NCBI GenBank assembly: GCA_963650915.1
Contig: CAVJMJ010000004.1
Location: forward strand, 35,568 to 99,567
Length of the DNA stretch: 64,000 nt
Source of the DNA: UBA4636 sp963650915
Lineage (GTDB): Bacteria; Bacillota; Clostridia; Christensenellales; Borkfalkiaceae
Direction of reading: 5' to 3'
The position numbers and the translations under genes were made by a program. The notes under the pieces are model-generated. The model had not been told where the DNA came from. It worked only from the letters and a program-made list of their open reading frames with translations, and made no database searches. Below, one piece after another: positions 8,625 to 16,291 of this stretch (position 1 is the stretch's first letter; each line of letters opens with the position of its first letter).

Positions 8625-9488
8625 ATGAAAGTAGTACTTTGCGGTGCTTTCGGTAATTTAGGCGCCGAAATTTTAAAAAGTTTATGCAATCGCGGGTTTG
8701 CGGTAGTCGCCGCCGACTTGACGGAAAAACAGATTACGGGTACCGAAAACAAATACGTTTTCAAAAAAATCGACGCAACGAATCCCCAAACCCTTAACGG
8801 TTTGTGCGACGGTGCAGACGTCGTTATTACGACGATGGGGCTTACGGGCGCATCGAAACGTTTTACCGCTTACGACATCGATTACCGAGGAAATCTGAAT
8901 CTTTTAAAGGAATGCAAAAAAGCGGGAGTAAAAAAGTTTTGTTACGTATCGGTTATTTCGTGCGACGAAAAAGGCGCGGAAAAAGTCCCCATGCTTCACG
9001 CAAAATATATGTTTGAAGAAGAACTTAAAAAGTCCGACATGGAATACGTAATTTATCGACCGACGGGATATTTTTACGACATCGCAAAAGTGTTTAAGCC
9101 GTACGTGGACAAGGGCGAAATGCAACTGTTAAAAGGTTACGGCAAAGTAAAGGCAAACGTCGTTGACTGTTCGGATTTTGCCGAGTTCATCGTAGATACG
9201 ACGGATAAAAAGAACATAACGTACAACGTCGGCGGAAAGGAAACTTACACTTACGAAGAAATGGCGAAAATGTGCTTCGATGCCGCTAATAAGCCTTTAA
9301 AAATCAAATGGGCTCCCATCTGGCTTTTCGGCATTTTGGCTAATCTTCCCAAAATCAAAAAAGAAGGCAAACACGACATAATTTTGTTCTCGAAATGGAC
9401 TTTAAGCCACGATTTGGTAGGCGATACCGCCGTCGGCAAAAAGAGTTTCAAAGAATATATCTCAAATTACTTTAAGAAGGAGAACTAA
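8625..9488 (+). CDS. Atypical SDR NAD(P)-binding reductase, divinyl-reductase-like
   Basis: 287 residues. The Rossmann motif GAFGNLG is at 7-13. The pattern MLHAKYMFEEELKKSDMEY followed by YRPTGYF (144-150), KGYGKVKANVVDCSDFAEFI and NVGGKETYTYEEMA is typical of NmrA-like atypical SDRs. Among these it most recalls 3,8-divinyl (proto)chlorophyllide reductases, which reduce a tetrapyrrole vinyl group (RPTAFF, then DGK...ISE.DLA.FIAD, then NIGG). That subfamily call is by eye and tentative; other NmrA-type reductases remain possible. Ribosome site AGAGG, 10 bases after the previous gene. Confidence 0.65.
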   Translation: MKVVLCGAFGNLGAEILKSLCNRGFAVVAADLTEKQITGTENKYVFKKIDATNPQTLNGLCDGADVVITTMGLTGASKRFTAYDIDYRGNLNLLKECKKAGVKKFCYVSVISCDEKGAEKVPMLHAKYMFEEELKKSDMEYVIYRPTGYFYDIAKVFKPYVDKGEMQLLKGYGKVKANVVDCSDFAEFIVDTTDKKNITYNVGGKETYTYEEMAKMCFDAANKPLKIKWAPIWLFGILANLPKIKKEGKHDIILFSKWTLSHDLVGDTAVGKKSFKEYISNYFKKEN

Positions 9489-9491
9489 AAA

Positions 9492-10304
9492 ATGCCTTGG
9501 CAATTATTGGCTATACTTTTAGGCGTTTGCGCCCTTTTGTGTGCGGTCGGATTTTATAAATTCGTTTACTTTTTATCGATAGGCTACGGGTTTGCCGTTT
9601 TCGGAGGGGCTGTTACGATTTTTATTTTCTATCTCGTTAACCCCACGGCAACTCCTTTATGGATTCTTTTGATAGAACTCGTTTTGTTTATGGCTTACGG
9701 CGCAAGGTTATCCGGCTTTTTGCTCGTAAGAGAGTTTAAAAACGTGTCGTTTAGAAAAACCGACGTCGCAAAGAACACGTTAAAGAAAAACGACGAAAAA
9801 AAGATGCCCGTATTCGTGCTTATAACCATTTGGATAGTGGTTTCGGTTTTGTACGTAATGCAGGTAAGCCCTATGCTTTACAGATACTATAACGGCTCTA
9901 CCGATTATATATTACCCGTTTTAGGTTTCGTTATTTCGGTTATGGGACTTGCAATCGAAACGATTGCGGACTCTCAAAAATCGGCGCAAAAAAAGGCTCG
10001 CCCCGATATGGTCGCAACGCAAGGTTTATACAAAATGGTGCGTTGCCCCAATTATTTCGGCGAAATAGTTTTCTGGACGGGCGTTTTCGTAAGCGGAATT
10101 ACCGCATACTCGGGCGTCGGTCAATGGATAACTGCAATTTTAGCCTACGTTTCCATTGTTTATATAATGTTTAACGGTGCGCAAAGACTTGAAAAACGCC
10201 AATCGGCTCGTTACGGGAATATCGAAGAATACAATCGTTACGCCGACACTACGCCGATTATAATACCACTTTTACCCGTATATCACTTAATAAAGAAAAA
10301 ATAG
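9492..10304 (+). CDS. DUF1295 / steroid 5-alpha-reductase-like membrane reductase
   Basis: 270 residues with about six to seven membrane segments. The C-terminal third shows the family core: ETIADSQKSAQKKARP (156-171), then GLYKMVRCPNYFGEIVFWTG (178-197), and a terminal ERxxxRYGNIEEYNRYADTTP. In this family these residues bind NADPH and the enzymes reduce double bonds of lipophilic substrates or act as methyltransferases. Ribosome site AAGGAG, 3 bases after the SDR stop. It could equally suit a steroid or lipid substrate, so it does not by itself define the pathway. Confidence 0.8.
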   Translation: MPWQLLAILLGVCALLCAVGFYKFVYFLSIGYGFAVFGGAVTIFIFYLVNPTATPLWILLIELVLFMAYGARLSGFLLVREFKNVSFRKTDVAKNTLKKNDEKKMPVFVLITIWIVVSVLYVMQVSPMLYRYYNGSTDYILPVLGFVISVMGLAIETIADSQKSAQKKARPDMVATQGLYKMVRCPNYFGEIVFWTGVFVSGITAYSGVGQWITAILAYVSIVYIMFNGAQRLEKRQSARYGNIEEYNRYADTTPIIIPLLPVYHLIKKK

Positions 10305-10313
10305 GAGAAACAA

Positions 10314-10943
10314 ATGAAAGATTTTACCGTCCCTATGGCACTCGTAGATTTTATTCCCGTAATTTTGTTTACGATAGCCTCGGTTTACCTTATGAGAGAT
10401 TTGTATAACAAAATGAGCAAGGGCGCATTCGCTCTGTTTGCGGCGGGAAGCATCGACGTAACTTGTGCGGGAGCCTTGAAAGCCTTGTATAAATTGTTGT
10501 ACGCTTCGGGTATTTGTGATTTTACTCCGCTTACTCAAATGTTTTTCCCCGTACAGGCAATAGGCTTTTTGCTCGCCGGAATCGGTATGGTCGCAATGGT
10601 TTGCCATAAGCAGGGCAAAACCGCCGTTTACGCGGTCGCTCCTCAGGTGTTTACGGGTACCTTCATTTTCGTAACGTTTATGGTTTTGGGCTTAGGCGCG
10701 ATGAATGCTGTTTTGTGCATATTGGCGGTTAAAGTTAAAAAACCTTGGCTTATAGCATTGTTCGTATTGTCCTTCGTTTGCTCGCTCGGCATGGGTTATC
10801 TTTCGACCAAAGATTTCGAAAAAGCCTCCATGAACTGGATTGCCGAAGGCGTAAATGTGGTAGGGCAGTCGGCACTTTTTGCGGGAACGTTGTTTTTACG
10901 TAAGAACGGGCTTGCAAACCTTACATTAAAAACGGCAGAATAA
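10314..10943 (+). CDS. Unknown multi-spanning membrane protein
   Basis: 209 residues with about six hydrophobic segments and a Lys/Arg-rich loop pattern suggesting cytoplasmic N- and C-termini. I recognise no family. Conserved-looking features are FPVQAIGFLLAGIGMVAM and the final NVVGQSALFAGTLFLRKNGL. Strong AGGAG ribosome site, 9 bases after the previous gene, and a stop directly abutting the next start (TAAATG). It is clearly part of the operon. A transporter or a membrane partner for the reductases would fit, but nothing in the sequence proves either. Confidence 0.7.
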   Translation: MKDFTVPMALVDFIPVILFTIASVYLMRDLYNKMSKGAFALFAAGSIDVTCAGALKALYKLLYASGICDFTPLTQMFFPVQAIGFLLAGIGMVAMVCHKQGKTAVYAVAPQVFTGTFIFVTFMVLGLGAMNAVLCILAVKVKKPWLIALFVLSFVCSLGMGYLSTKDFEKASMNWIAEGVNVVGQSALFAGTLFLRKNGLANLTLKTAE

Positions 10944-11588
10944 ATGACAGACAATCTCGTAAAACTAATTTCAGAAAAATTTCCGCTTAAAAAAATCGAC
11001 GTCGGAGAATTTTCTTCGTTAAAGGTAAACGGAATGACCTTTGAAACGGAGGCTTTCGACGGTGAAAATTTCGGCAGAGTTTCGGTTATGCGGGCGAAAG
11101 GTTTTTTCGGACTTATGAAGACCGATACCGTTATACTTTCTCCCGTGTTTATCGATTTGCCTTTGTATTCTTATGACAGAATAAAGGCTTTCGGTAAGGA
11201 TATTGTTATAGTCGAACTTTACGATACCATCGAAAACAAGTTTGAAGAATCAAATCTTCTTCAAATAAAAAACGAGTTTTCCTTTCTTAAAGACAAGGAT
11301 GCGGGCAAGCACGAATACGACGATATAAAACTTCAATCGAGTTTTTACAAGACGGGTAAGAAAAAACAAGAAGGAATTTTCGACGATCTCGAAATGAAAT
11401 ATCTTTCTTCTTATTTAAATTCCGCTTTCGTAAAAACCGACGACGTTATTAAAAAATGCGGAAAAATTACCGAATACGTAAACGGGCTTTTACGGCACGG
11501 CGGTCCTTCGACAGACGTTTTCGTAAAAGCGTTCGGCAAAGAAAAAACCGAAAAGCTTTATAAAAAAGTTCTTTTCGGGGTAAAATAA
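10944..11588 (+). CDS. Possible ferredoxin-dependent bilin-reductase-like protein
   Basis: 214 residues, soluble. Residues 20-95 alternate like beta strands and contain SPVFIDLPLYSYD (66-78) followed by DIVIVELYDT; bilin reductases of the HY2/PcyA family have a FDLP..G.D...DL segment in the same place. The second half is helical and ends with STDVFVKAFGKEKTEKLYKK (189-208) then VLFG, which parallels the family's C-terminal K.R..LE.AFG..W...Y...VLFD. Length (usual 230-250) and order fit, but identity is low and catalytic residues cannot be assigned. Start abuts the previous stop, with no clear ribosome site. Followed at once by a terminator, so it is the last gene of the operon. Confidence 0.45.
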   Translation: MTDNLVKLISEKFPLKKIDVGEFSSLKVNGMTFETEAFDGENFGRVSVMRAKGFFGLMKTDTVILSPVFIDLPLYSYDRIKAFGKDIVIVELYDTIENKFEESNLLQIKNEFSFLKDKDAGKHEYDDIKLQSSFYKTGKKKQEGIFDDLEMKYLSSYLNSAFVKTDDVIKKCGKITEYVNGLLRHGGPSTDVFVKAFGKEKTEKLYKKVLFGVK

Positions 11589-11595
11589 AAACCTG

Positions 11596-11638
11596 AAAAA
11601 CCGTAGCGGAGGTATTTTTTGTCGACGCTACGGTTTTT
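11596..11638 (+). terminator. Terminator of the TetR/reductase operon
   Basis: Stem AAAAACCGTAGCG / CGCTACGGTTTTT of 13 bp with a 17-base loop, 7 bases after the last stop codon and ending in a T-run. Confidence 0.92.
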
Positions 11639-11656
11639 AAATTAAAAAAAGTCAGC

Positions 11657-11669
11657 CTATAAGCCCGTT
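11657..11669 (+). repeat. Dispersed motif, exact core, intergenic
   Basis: CTATAAGCCCGTT followed by TTCGC; an A-run with GTC lies to the left and a T-rich stretch to the right, 20 bases after the operon terminator. Confidence 0.9.
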
Positions 11670-11808
11670 TTCGCTCATTTTTAGCGGTCTTTACGGTTTG
11701 TTTTGTCTTTTATTAAAGCGCACCTTGCGTAATTAAAAATTAAAGCACCTTGCGTAACTAAAAGCATATACACTTAAAAAGCTTTATAAAAAATCATTAA
11801 CGACTCGC

Positions 11809-11837
11809 TTTACAATAAGCGTGGTTTATTGTATAAT
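11809..11837 (+). promoter_or_regulatory. Sigma-A promoter of the WYL regulator gene
   Basis: TTTACA at 11809-11814, 17-base spacer, TATAAT at 11832-11837. Just upstream, a short direct repeat containing GCACCTTGCGTAA occurs twice (about 11720 and 11745), a possible autoregulatory site. Confidence 0.85.
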
Positions 11838-11864
11838 TTATTTACCGAGAGTAAGGAGCATAAA

Positions 11865-12857
11865 ATGAAAAAAGAAAACGCTTACAAAATAAAACTCGTA
11901 AAACTTTTGGAAATTTTACGGCAGGATTCCGACGAAGACAACTATCTTACGACGGGGTATCTTCTTGAAAAGTTGGCAAAAGACGGGATAGAATGCGACC
12001 GTCGAACCCTTTATGCGGACATCGACCTTTTAAATTCTTACGGTTACGAGGTTTTATGCGAAAAATCCGTCGGTAAACCCAATAAATATTGTATTGCGGA
12101 CAGAAGTTTCGACGTTTCAGAACTTCGTATTTTAATGGACGCAGTACAGGCTTCTAAATTTATTACCGAAAAAAAGACGGATAAATTGCTCGTAAAAATA
12201 GCCGATTTGGCGGGCAGTCATAAAGCCGAACTTTTGCAGAGTAACGTGGTTGATTTCAACACGGCAAAAAGCGACAACGAAAATATTTTTTATTCCATAA
12301 GCGAGATAAACGGAGCCATAGAAAAAGGCAAAAAAGTGTCTTTTGAATATTTTGATTACAATTATAAACACGAGCGTGTTTTTCGTCGCGACGGCAAGCG
12401 TTATTACGTTAACCCGCTTGCAACGATATTTGCCGACGACAACTATTATTTGATAGCCTACTACGCAAAACACGAAGGGGTCGTTCATTACAGAATAGAT
12501 CGAATGGATCACGTAGAAATCGTCGATAATCAACCTATAGACCGATATAAGGGCGAAAAGTTCGATTTAAAAAAGCACAAAAAAACCGTTTTTTCGATGT
12601 ATCAGGGCGAAAAGGAAAAGGTGGAATTCATCGCGGATAAATCTATTTTGGATCCGATTTTCGATACGTTTTCGAAAGAGGTAAAACTATATAGCGTCGG
12701 CGACGACAAATATCGCTTTAAGCAAAGCGTACAATTAAGCCCCGTTTTTTACGGCTGGTGTCTGTCATTTGGCGACAAGTTGAAAATTACCGCACCCAAA
12801 GCCGTTGCGGATAAGTTTGTCGAATTCGTAAAAAGCACCTTGGAAAATTATAATTAA
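11865..12857 (+). CDS. WYL-domain transcriptional regulator
   Basis: 330 residues. The N-terminus is a DeoR-like winged helix (LEILRQDSDEDNYLTTGYLLEKL, GIECDRRTLYADIDLLNSYG). A WYL domain follows (about 135-225) with RYYVNPLATIFADDNYYLIAYYAKH and YRIDRMDHVEI, and a WCX-like C-terminal extension ends it. WYL domains sense nucleic acid or nucleotide ligands. The ATG at 11865 with AAGGAG 8 bases upstream was chosen; a further ATG at 11829 lies between the -35 and -10 boxes and cannot be used from this promoter. A monocistronic gene whose targets are unknown. Confidence 0.88.
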   Translation: MKKENAYKIKLVKLLEILRQDSDEDNYLTTGYLLEKLAKDGIECDRRTLYADIDLLNSYGYEVLCEKSVGKPNKYCIADRSFDVSELRILMDAVQASKFITEKKTDKLLVKIADLAGSHKAELLQSNVVDFNTAKSDNENIFYSISEINGAIEKGKKVSFEYFDYNYKHERVFRRDGKRYYVNPLATIFADDNYYLIAYYAKHEGVVHYRIDRMDHVEIVDNQPIDRYKGEKFDLKKHKKTVFSMYQGEKEKVEFIADKSILDPIFDTFSKEVKLYSVGDDKYRFKQSVQLSPVFYGWCLSFGDKLKITAPKAVADKFVEFVKSTLENYN

Positions 12858-12878
12858 CCCGCCGTTGATTCGACGTTA

Positions 12879-12962
12879 ACCCGAAATTAGCCCGTTGCTA
12901 CCCGAAATTAGCCCGTTGCTACCCGAAATTAGCCCGTTGCTATCCGAAATTAGCCTGTTGTT
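12879..12962 (+). repeat. 21-bp tandem repeat, 4 copies
   Basis: Unit ACCCGAAATTAGCCCGTTGC plus T, at 12879, 12900, 12921 and 12942. The first three are identical and the fourth has two changes. The segment TTAGCCCGTTGC resembles the right half of the dispersed motif (TAAGCCCGTTATCGC). Confidence 0.93.
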
Positions 12963-12992
12963 AGCCGCCGTGCGGAATATCTGAGGCGTTAC

Positions 12993-13115
12993 GTTTTTAC
13001 TAACGGGCTTTTGTGTTTTTTGCAAACGGGCTTTTGCGTTTTTTTGCTAATCGGCTTTGCGGTTTTTGCAAACGCACTTTGTCTTTTTTACTAACCGACG
13101 TTGGTTTTTTTGCAT
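12993..13115 (+). repeat. Imperfect repeats of about 28 bp
   Basis: Four to five degenerate units of the form TTTTTGCTAACGGGCTTTT at about 12993, 13018, 13041, 13063 and 13086. They look like an older, decayed tandem array. Confidence 0.7.
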
Positions 13116-13365
13116 AACGAAAGTGCTTTTTTTAAAAAAAAGAGATAGAATAAAAACGAGACCGAATTTTAAAAGGTGAAACAAAATATAAACAAGGCGG
13201 AATAAAAACGCAAAACAAATTTAAAACGCAAAACAAAAACTTTAAAAAAGCGTTTTTTCGAGGGATAAAGTAAGTCGGGCGTTAAAGCCAAACGCCCTTT
13301 TTATAAAAAGCAAAATTGCCTTTTCAAAGAATTTTTAAAATTGTTTAAAAAAGATAAAAAAACAG

Positions 13366-13394
13366 TTGACAAATTAATTGTAATCATATACAAT
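13366..13394 (+). promoter_or_regulatory. Sigma-A promoter of the tRNA cluster
   Basis: TTGACA at 13366-13371, 17-base spacer, TACAAT at 13389-13394; the first tRNA begins 19 bases downstream. Confidence 0.92.
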
Positions 13395-13412
13395 AATCAA
13401 GCAATTTGACGT

Positions 13413-13490
13413 CGCGGAGTAGAGCAGTCTGGCAGCTCGTCGGGCTCATAACCCGGAGGTCGTGTGGTTCGAATCCCACCTCCGCAACCA
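13413..13490 (+). tRNA. tRNA-fMet (CAT), initiator
   Basis: Initiator features are present: the C1-A72 mismatch (CGCGGAG / CTCCGCA), three G-C pairs in the anticodon stem (GGG CTCATAA CCC), and encoded CCA. It is 78 bases, one longer than normal. The T arm reads GTGTGG-TTCGAAT-CCCAC, where a GTGGG-type five-base strand is expected, so one U is bulged in the T stem. Everything else is canonical. Confidence 0.93.
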
Positions 13491-13505
13491 TTTTTTCTTT
13501 CGTAT

Positions 13506-13582
13506 GGCGGCGTAGCTTAGTTGGTTATAGCGGCCGGTTCATACCCGGCAGGTCGTTGGTTCGAATCCGACCGCCGCTACCA
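13506..13582 (+). tRNA. tRNA-Met (CAT), elongator
   Basis: 77 bases including encoded CCA. Acceptor GGCGGCG / CGCCGCT, anticodon loop TTCATAC, T arm GTTGG-TTCGAAT-CCGAC. The acceptor sequence is that of Clostridia elongator tRNA-Met rather than of tRNA-Ile2, which shares the CAT anticodon. Confidence 0.93.
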
Positions 13583-13594
13583 CAATTTAATAAC

Positions 13595-13669
13595 GGCTCC
13601 TTGGTCAAGCGGTTAAGACATCGCCCTTTCACGGCGGTAACACGAGTTCGAGTCTCGTAGGAGTCACCA
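13595..13669 (+). tRNA. tRNA-Glu (TTC)
   Basis: 75 bases with CCA; acceptor GGCTCCT / AGGAGTC, anticodon loop CTTTCAC, T arm ACGAG-TTCGAGT-CTCGT. Co-transcribed with the two Met tRNAs. Confidence 0.93.
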
Positions 13670-13674
13670 GATAA

Positions 13675-13706
13675 CCCCCTCAATGCAATCGCATTGGGGG
13701 CTTTGT
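13675..13706 (+). terminator. Terminator of the tRNA cluster
   Basis: Stem CCCCTCAATGC, loop AATC, GCATTGGGGG, then CTTTGTTT, six bases after the last CCA. Confidence 0.9.
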
Positions 13707-13716
13707 TTATTATAAA

Positions 13717-13832
13717 TTTTGTTTATAAAAATCGGTGTGGAGTAAAACGATGGCTTTGATTATAAAAGTCGGGAAACTTTGTTTATAAAAATCGGTGGGT
13801 GTTAAAATCCGAGGGCTTGTTTATAAAAATCG
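13717..13832 (+). repeat. Interspersed direct repeat TTGTTTATAAAAATCG, 3 copies
   Basis: Copies at about 13719, 13779 and 13817, separated by unrelated short sequences; low-complexity intergenic DNA. Confidence 0.8.
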
Positions 13833-13880
13833 AAAAAACTTTTTTATTGAAAACTTTTTAATACGGAATATAACCAATAA

Positions 13881-13946
13881 AAAACGAGCGGTTTTATGTC
13901 CGCTCGTGTTTTTGTTTTAAAACGAGCGTTTTTATGCCCGCTCGTT
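13881..13946. terminator. Two tandem bidirectional terminator hairpins
   Basis: ACGAGCGG / CCGCTCGT at 13884-13907 and ACGAGCG / CGCTCGT at 13922-13945, each next to T-runs. They are near-copies of each other. They probably end the minus-strand ATPase transcript and back up the tRNA terminator. Confidence 0.75.
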
Positions 13947-14110
13947 TTTTGTGTTTTATAAGAAGAAAAACACAGGATAGCAAGAAATCACGGTGATTTT
14001 AACACGGGTTTGCACCGTGGCGTTAAAATACAGCAGTCAAGGTGTACACAAAAATGCCATAAACAATTTACATATTGCAAGTCCGTCCCTTAAAACCCGC
14101 AAACGAATAT

Positions 14111-14180
14111 TCGCAAGAAATTTTATGGGTTTACCTTAAAAATTTTCAGTCAACGATTGTTCAAACTCGATAAAACAAAG
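14111..14180 (+). repeat. Flanking direct repeat, copy A
   Basis: About 70 bases starting TCGCAAGAAATTTTATGGGT, immediately downstream (minus-strand sense) of the ATPase gene. A closely related copy lies at 15583-15650 in the same orientation on the far side of the gene. Confidence 0.9.
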
Positions 14181-14190
14181 TCGGGTTGCA

Positions 14191-15486
14191 TTAAAAGTTC
14201 AGGCAGTTTTGGTCAAGCAAAAAGTCATACAAGCCTATGATGTAAACGCCGTAATCGTTGTAGTGCGGTTTAAAGGCGTCTTTTACGATGATTATTTTCT
14301 TAAAAGAGTCGTTTACGTGCAGAAGTGATTTTTGTTCTTGCAAAAGTTTTTCTTCTCCGTCTATGGCGTAAGCGACTTGGACGTAATATCTTTTATCGGC
14401 TTGATTGCAAACGAAATCGACTTCCGTTTTTTTCAGAACGCTTTTGCCGTTGGCGTTCTGCTCGTATAATTCCACCGTGCCGACGTCAACGTTATATCCG
14501 CGCATAACAAGTTCGTTATATACGATATTTTCCATCAGTCTCGGTTGTTCGAGTTCTCTGAAATTCAGCCTTGCGTTTCTCAGTCCTACGTCCGAAAAGT
14601 AATATTTTAACGGGGTATTGATATAGTTTTTTCCGTTTATATCGTATCTTTTGGGCGTTGAAATCAAAAAAGCTTCTGAAAAGTAGCCTATATATTTTTT
14701 TATCGTATCCGAATGAATGTTTACGTGTTTTACCGACTTAAATGTGTCGGAAAGTTTTTTCGGGTTGGTAAGAGAACTTATAGACGACGATAAAAAGTCG
14801 AGAAGTTCGCCTATTTCATCGGTATTGACGACTTTATTTCTTTCTATTATGTCCTTTAGATAAGTTTCCTCAAAGATGTCGTTAAGGTATTTTGCTTTAT
14901 CGCTTTCCTTTTTAAAGTCAAATAATTTAGGCAATCCGCCGTAAACGGAAAAGGCGTTGTACGCTTGTTCGATTCCGCCGTCGTAGGCTTGACTGAATTC
15001 TTTAAAAGAAAGGGTGTTTACGTGAATTTGCCAACCCCGTCCGCGAAATTCCGTTATTACGTCCTTTGATAAAAATTTTGCGTTACTGCCCGTAACGTAA
15101 ACGTCTAAATTGCTTTTTCTCAAATACCCGTTCAAAACCGCTTCGAAAGAGTCTAAAAGTTGAATTTCGTCAAGTAAAATATAATATTTTTTATCGTCCG
15201 TTATTTTGCTTTTTATATACTCGTTGAATTTTTTCGGGTCGACTTTTCTTTTTTTTAAGGACAGATCGAGAAGGTCTTCTCCGATTAAGTTTAAATAGTC
15301 GTCGGAATCGAAAGCGAATTTAATAACGTGATCGTCTTTTACTCCGCTACTTATGAGGTGTGAATAAAACAATTCAAACAGCAAAAAAGACTTACCGCAT
15401 CTTCTTAAGCCGGTAATTACCTTAATCATGCCGTTGTCTTTTGCGTCTATCAGTTGTTGTAAATAAAAATCCCTGTTTATGATCAT
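14191..15486 (-). CDS. AAA-family ATPase with DUF4143 domain
   Basis: 431 residues. Residues 17-32 hold Walker A in VITGLRRCGKSFLL, Walker B is YYILLDEIQ near 105, and YVTGSNAKFLS is the sensor region; this is the AAA_14 domain. The DUF4143 C-terminal part (about 200-400) has YFSDVGLRNARLNF and an EVDFV...YYVQVAY segment resembling a nuclease-like core. These proteins are scattered, often mobile singletons whose role is unknown; links to stress or defence have been suggested. GTG-free start at ATG 15486 with GAGG 6 bases upstream. It sits alone between three copies of a direct repeat, which points to acquisition as a unit. Confidence 0.88.
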   Translation of the reverse strand: MIINRDFYLQQLIDAKDNGMIKVITGLRRCGKSFLLFELFYSHLISSGVKDDHVIKFAFDSDDYLNLIGEDLLDLSLKKRKVDPKKFNEYIKSKITDDKKYYILLDEIQLLDSFEAVLNGYLRKSNLDVYVTGSNAKFLSKDVITEFRGRGWQIHVNTLSFKEFSQAYDGGIEQAYNAFSVYGGLPKLFDFKKESDKAKYLNDIFEETYLKDIIERNKVVNTDEIGELLDFLSSSISSLTNPKKLSDTFKSVKHVNIHSDTIKKYIGYFSEAFLISTPKRYDINGKNYINTPLKYYFSDVGLRNARLNFRELEQPRLMENIVYNELVMRGYNVDVGTVELYEQNANGKSVLKKTEVDFVCNQADKRYYVQVAYAIDGEEKLLQEQKSLLHVNDSFKKIIIVKDAFKPHYNDYGVYIIGLYDFLLDQNCLNF

Positions 15487-15494
15487 TTTTTGCC

Positions 15495-15534
15495 TCGCAA
15501 GAAATTTTGTGGGTTTACCCGAAGTTTTTTCAAC
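15495..15534 (+). repeat. Flanking direct repeat, short copy B
   Basis: About 40 bases (CGCAAGAAATTTTGTGGGTT...) lying directly upstream of the ATPase start and including its ribosome-site region. Diverged relative to copies A and C. Confidence 0.85.
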
Positions 15535-15582
15535 GTAATTTTACTATAAATAACAGCAAAAATCAAGGGAAAGAGAGGCAGG

Positions 15583-15650
15583 CGCAAGAAATTTTATGGG
15601 TTTACCCTAAAAATTTTCAGTCGATAATTATTTGAACTCGACAAAAAAAG
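15583..15650 (+). repeat. Flanking direct repeat, copy C
   Basis: Matches copy A at 14111 over its whole length with roughly ten differences, same orientation, enclosing the ATPase gene. Confidence 0.9.
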
Positions 15651-15810
15651 AGCCTGCAAAAAAGTAGGGGAGAAATGGTCTGCAAAAAAAGGTTTTAAAA
15701 AACGTAAAGGAGAAGGGCTGGCAAAAACAGGTTTACAAAAAAACAGGGAAAAGAGCATACAAAAACAGGTTTACAAAAAAGTAAGGTGGAAAGGTTGGCA
15801 AAAAACCGTT
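15651..15810 (+). repeat. Degenerate A-rich tandem repeats
   Basis: About four units of roughly 36-40 bases, each containing a CAAAAACAGGTTTACAAAAA-like segment (clearest at about 15723 and 15760) and a GGCAAAAA segment. No gene. Confidence 0.65.
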
Positions 15811-15817
15811 ATAAAGG

Positions 15818-15846
15818 TTGACAAACGCTATTATATAGTATAAAAT
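15818..15846 (+). promoter_or_regulatory. Sigma-A promoter, possible hyp operon promoter
   Basis: TTGACA at 15818-15823, 17-base spacer, TAAAAT at 15841-15846. No gene starts before hypB at 16292, so it would give a long leader full of tandem repeats. Confidence 0.6.
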
Positions 15847-15885
15847 TAATAAGATACCTAATAAAAAACGTACACGTGCGGTAAT

Positions 15886-15917
15886 TATAATAGTCTGCGT
15901 CTATAATAGTCTGCGTC
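15886..15917 (+). repeat. 16-bp tandem repeat, 2 copies
   Basis: TATAATAGTCTGCGTC repeated exactly at 15886 and 15902. Confidence 0.9.
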
Positions 15918-16051
15918 GGTCGATTAAATATTAGGGGATGCGTCGGTTTTATCGAAGTAAAAAGTTTCAATTGCACAAGGCGATTTAAAAAATGCCGATC
16001 GCATACAAACGACAAGGCGTATATTTTCCTCACTTGTTTATAGATAAACTT

Positions 16052-16105
16052 GGGTTTATAGACACAATCGTGCTTATAGACACAATCGGGTTTGTAGACA
16101 CAATC
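16052..16105 (+). repeat. 18-bp tandem repeat, 3 copies
   Basis: Unit GGGTTTATAGACACAATC at 16052, 16070 and 16088 with one or two changes. Confidence 0.9.
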
Positions 16106-16171
16106 GGGATATATTAGGGATATGTAAGTTTCTCGTTAAAAAGCACGCTCGACGTTCGATTAACCCCGTTG

Positions 16172-16237
16172 TTACGATATAACGAGGTTACGATATAACG
16201 AGGTTACGAAAACAACGAGGTTACGAAAACAACGGGG
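16172..16237 (+). repeat. 16-17-bp tandem repeat, 4 copies
   Basis: Unit TTACGATATAACGAGG twice, then TTACGAAAACAACGAGG and TTACGAAAACAACGGGG. It lies just upstream of the hypB ribosome site. Confidence 0.9.
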
Positions 16238-16291
16238 AGCAAAAAAAGCCACACGCAAAGAAACCTCTTGTTTATAAAGGAATGGGTTATA

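Larger units (their letters stand above)
12858..13365. other. Gene-free repeat-rich spacer before the tRNA cluster
   Basis: No credible gene. It holds the 21-bp repeat and the CGGGCTTTT-type imperfect repeats listed separately, then A-rich low-complexity sequence to the tRNA promoter. Confidence 0.8.

Noticed and set aside
13406..13660. Open frame of 84 codons over the tRNA cluster
   Set aside because: It runs through three well-formed tRNA genes; no ribosome site.
15809..16033. 74-codon minus-strand frame upstream of hypB
   Set aside because: Lies in repeat-rich leader DNA, overlaps a plus-strand promoter, no ribosome site or recognisable protein pattern.
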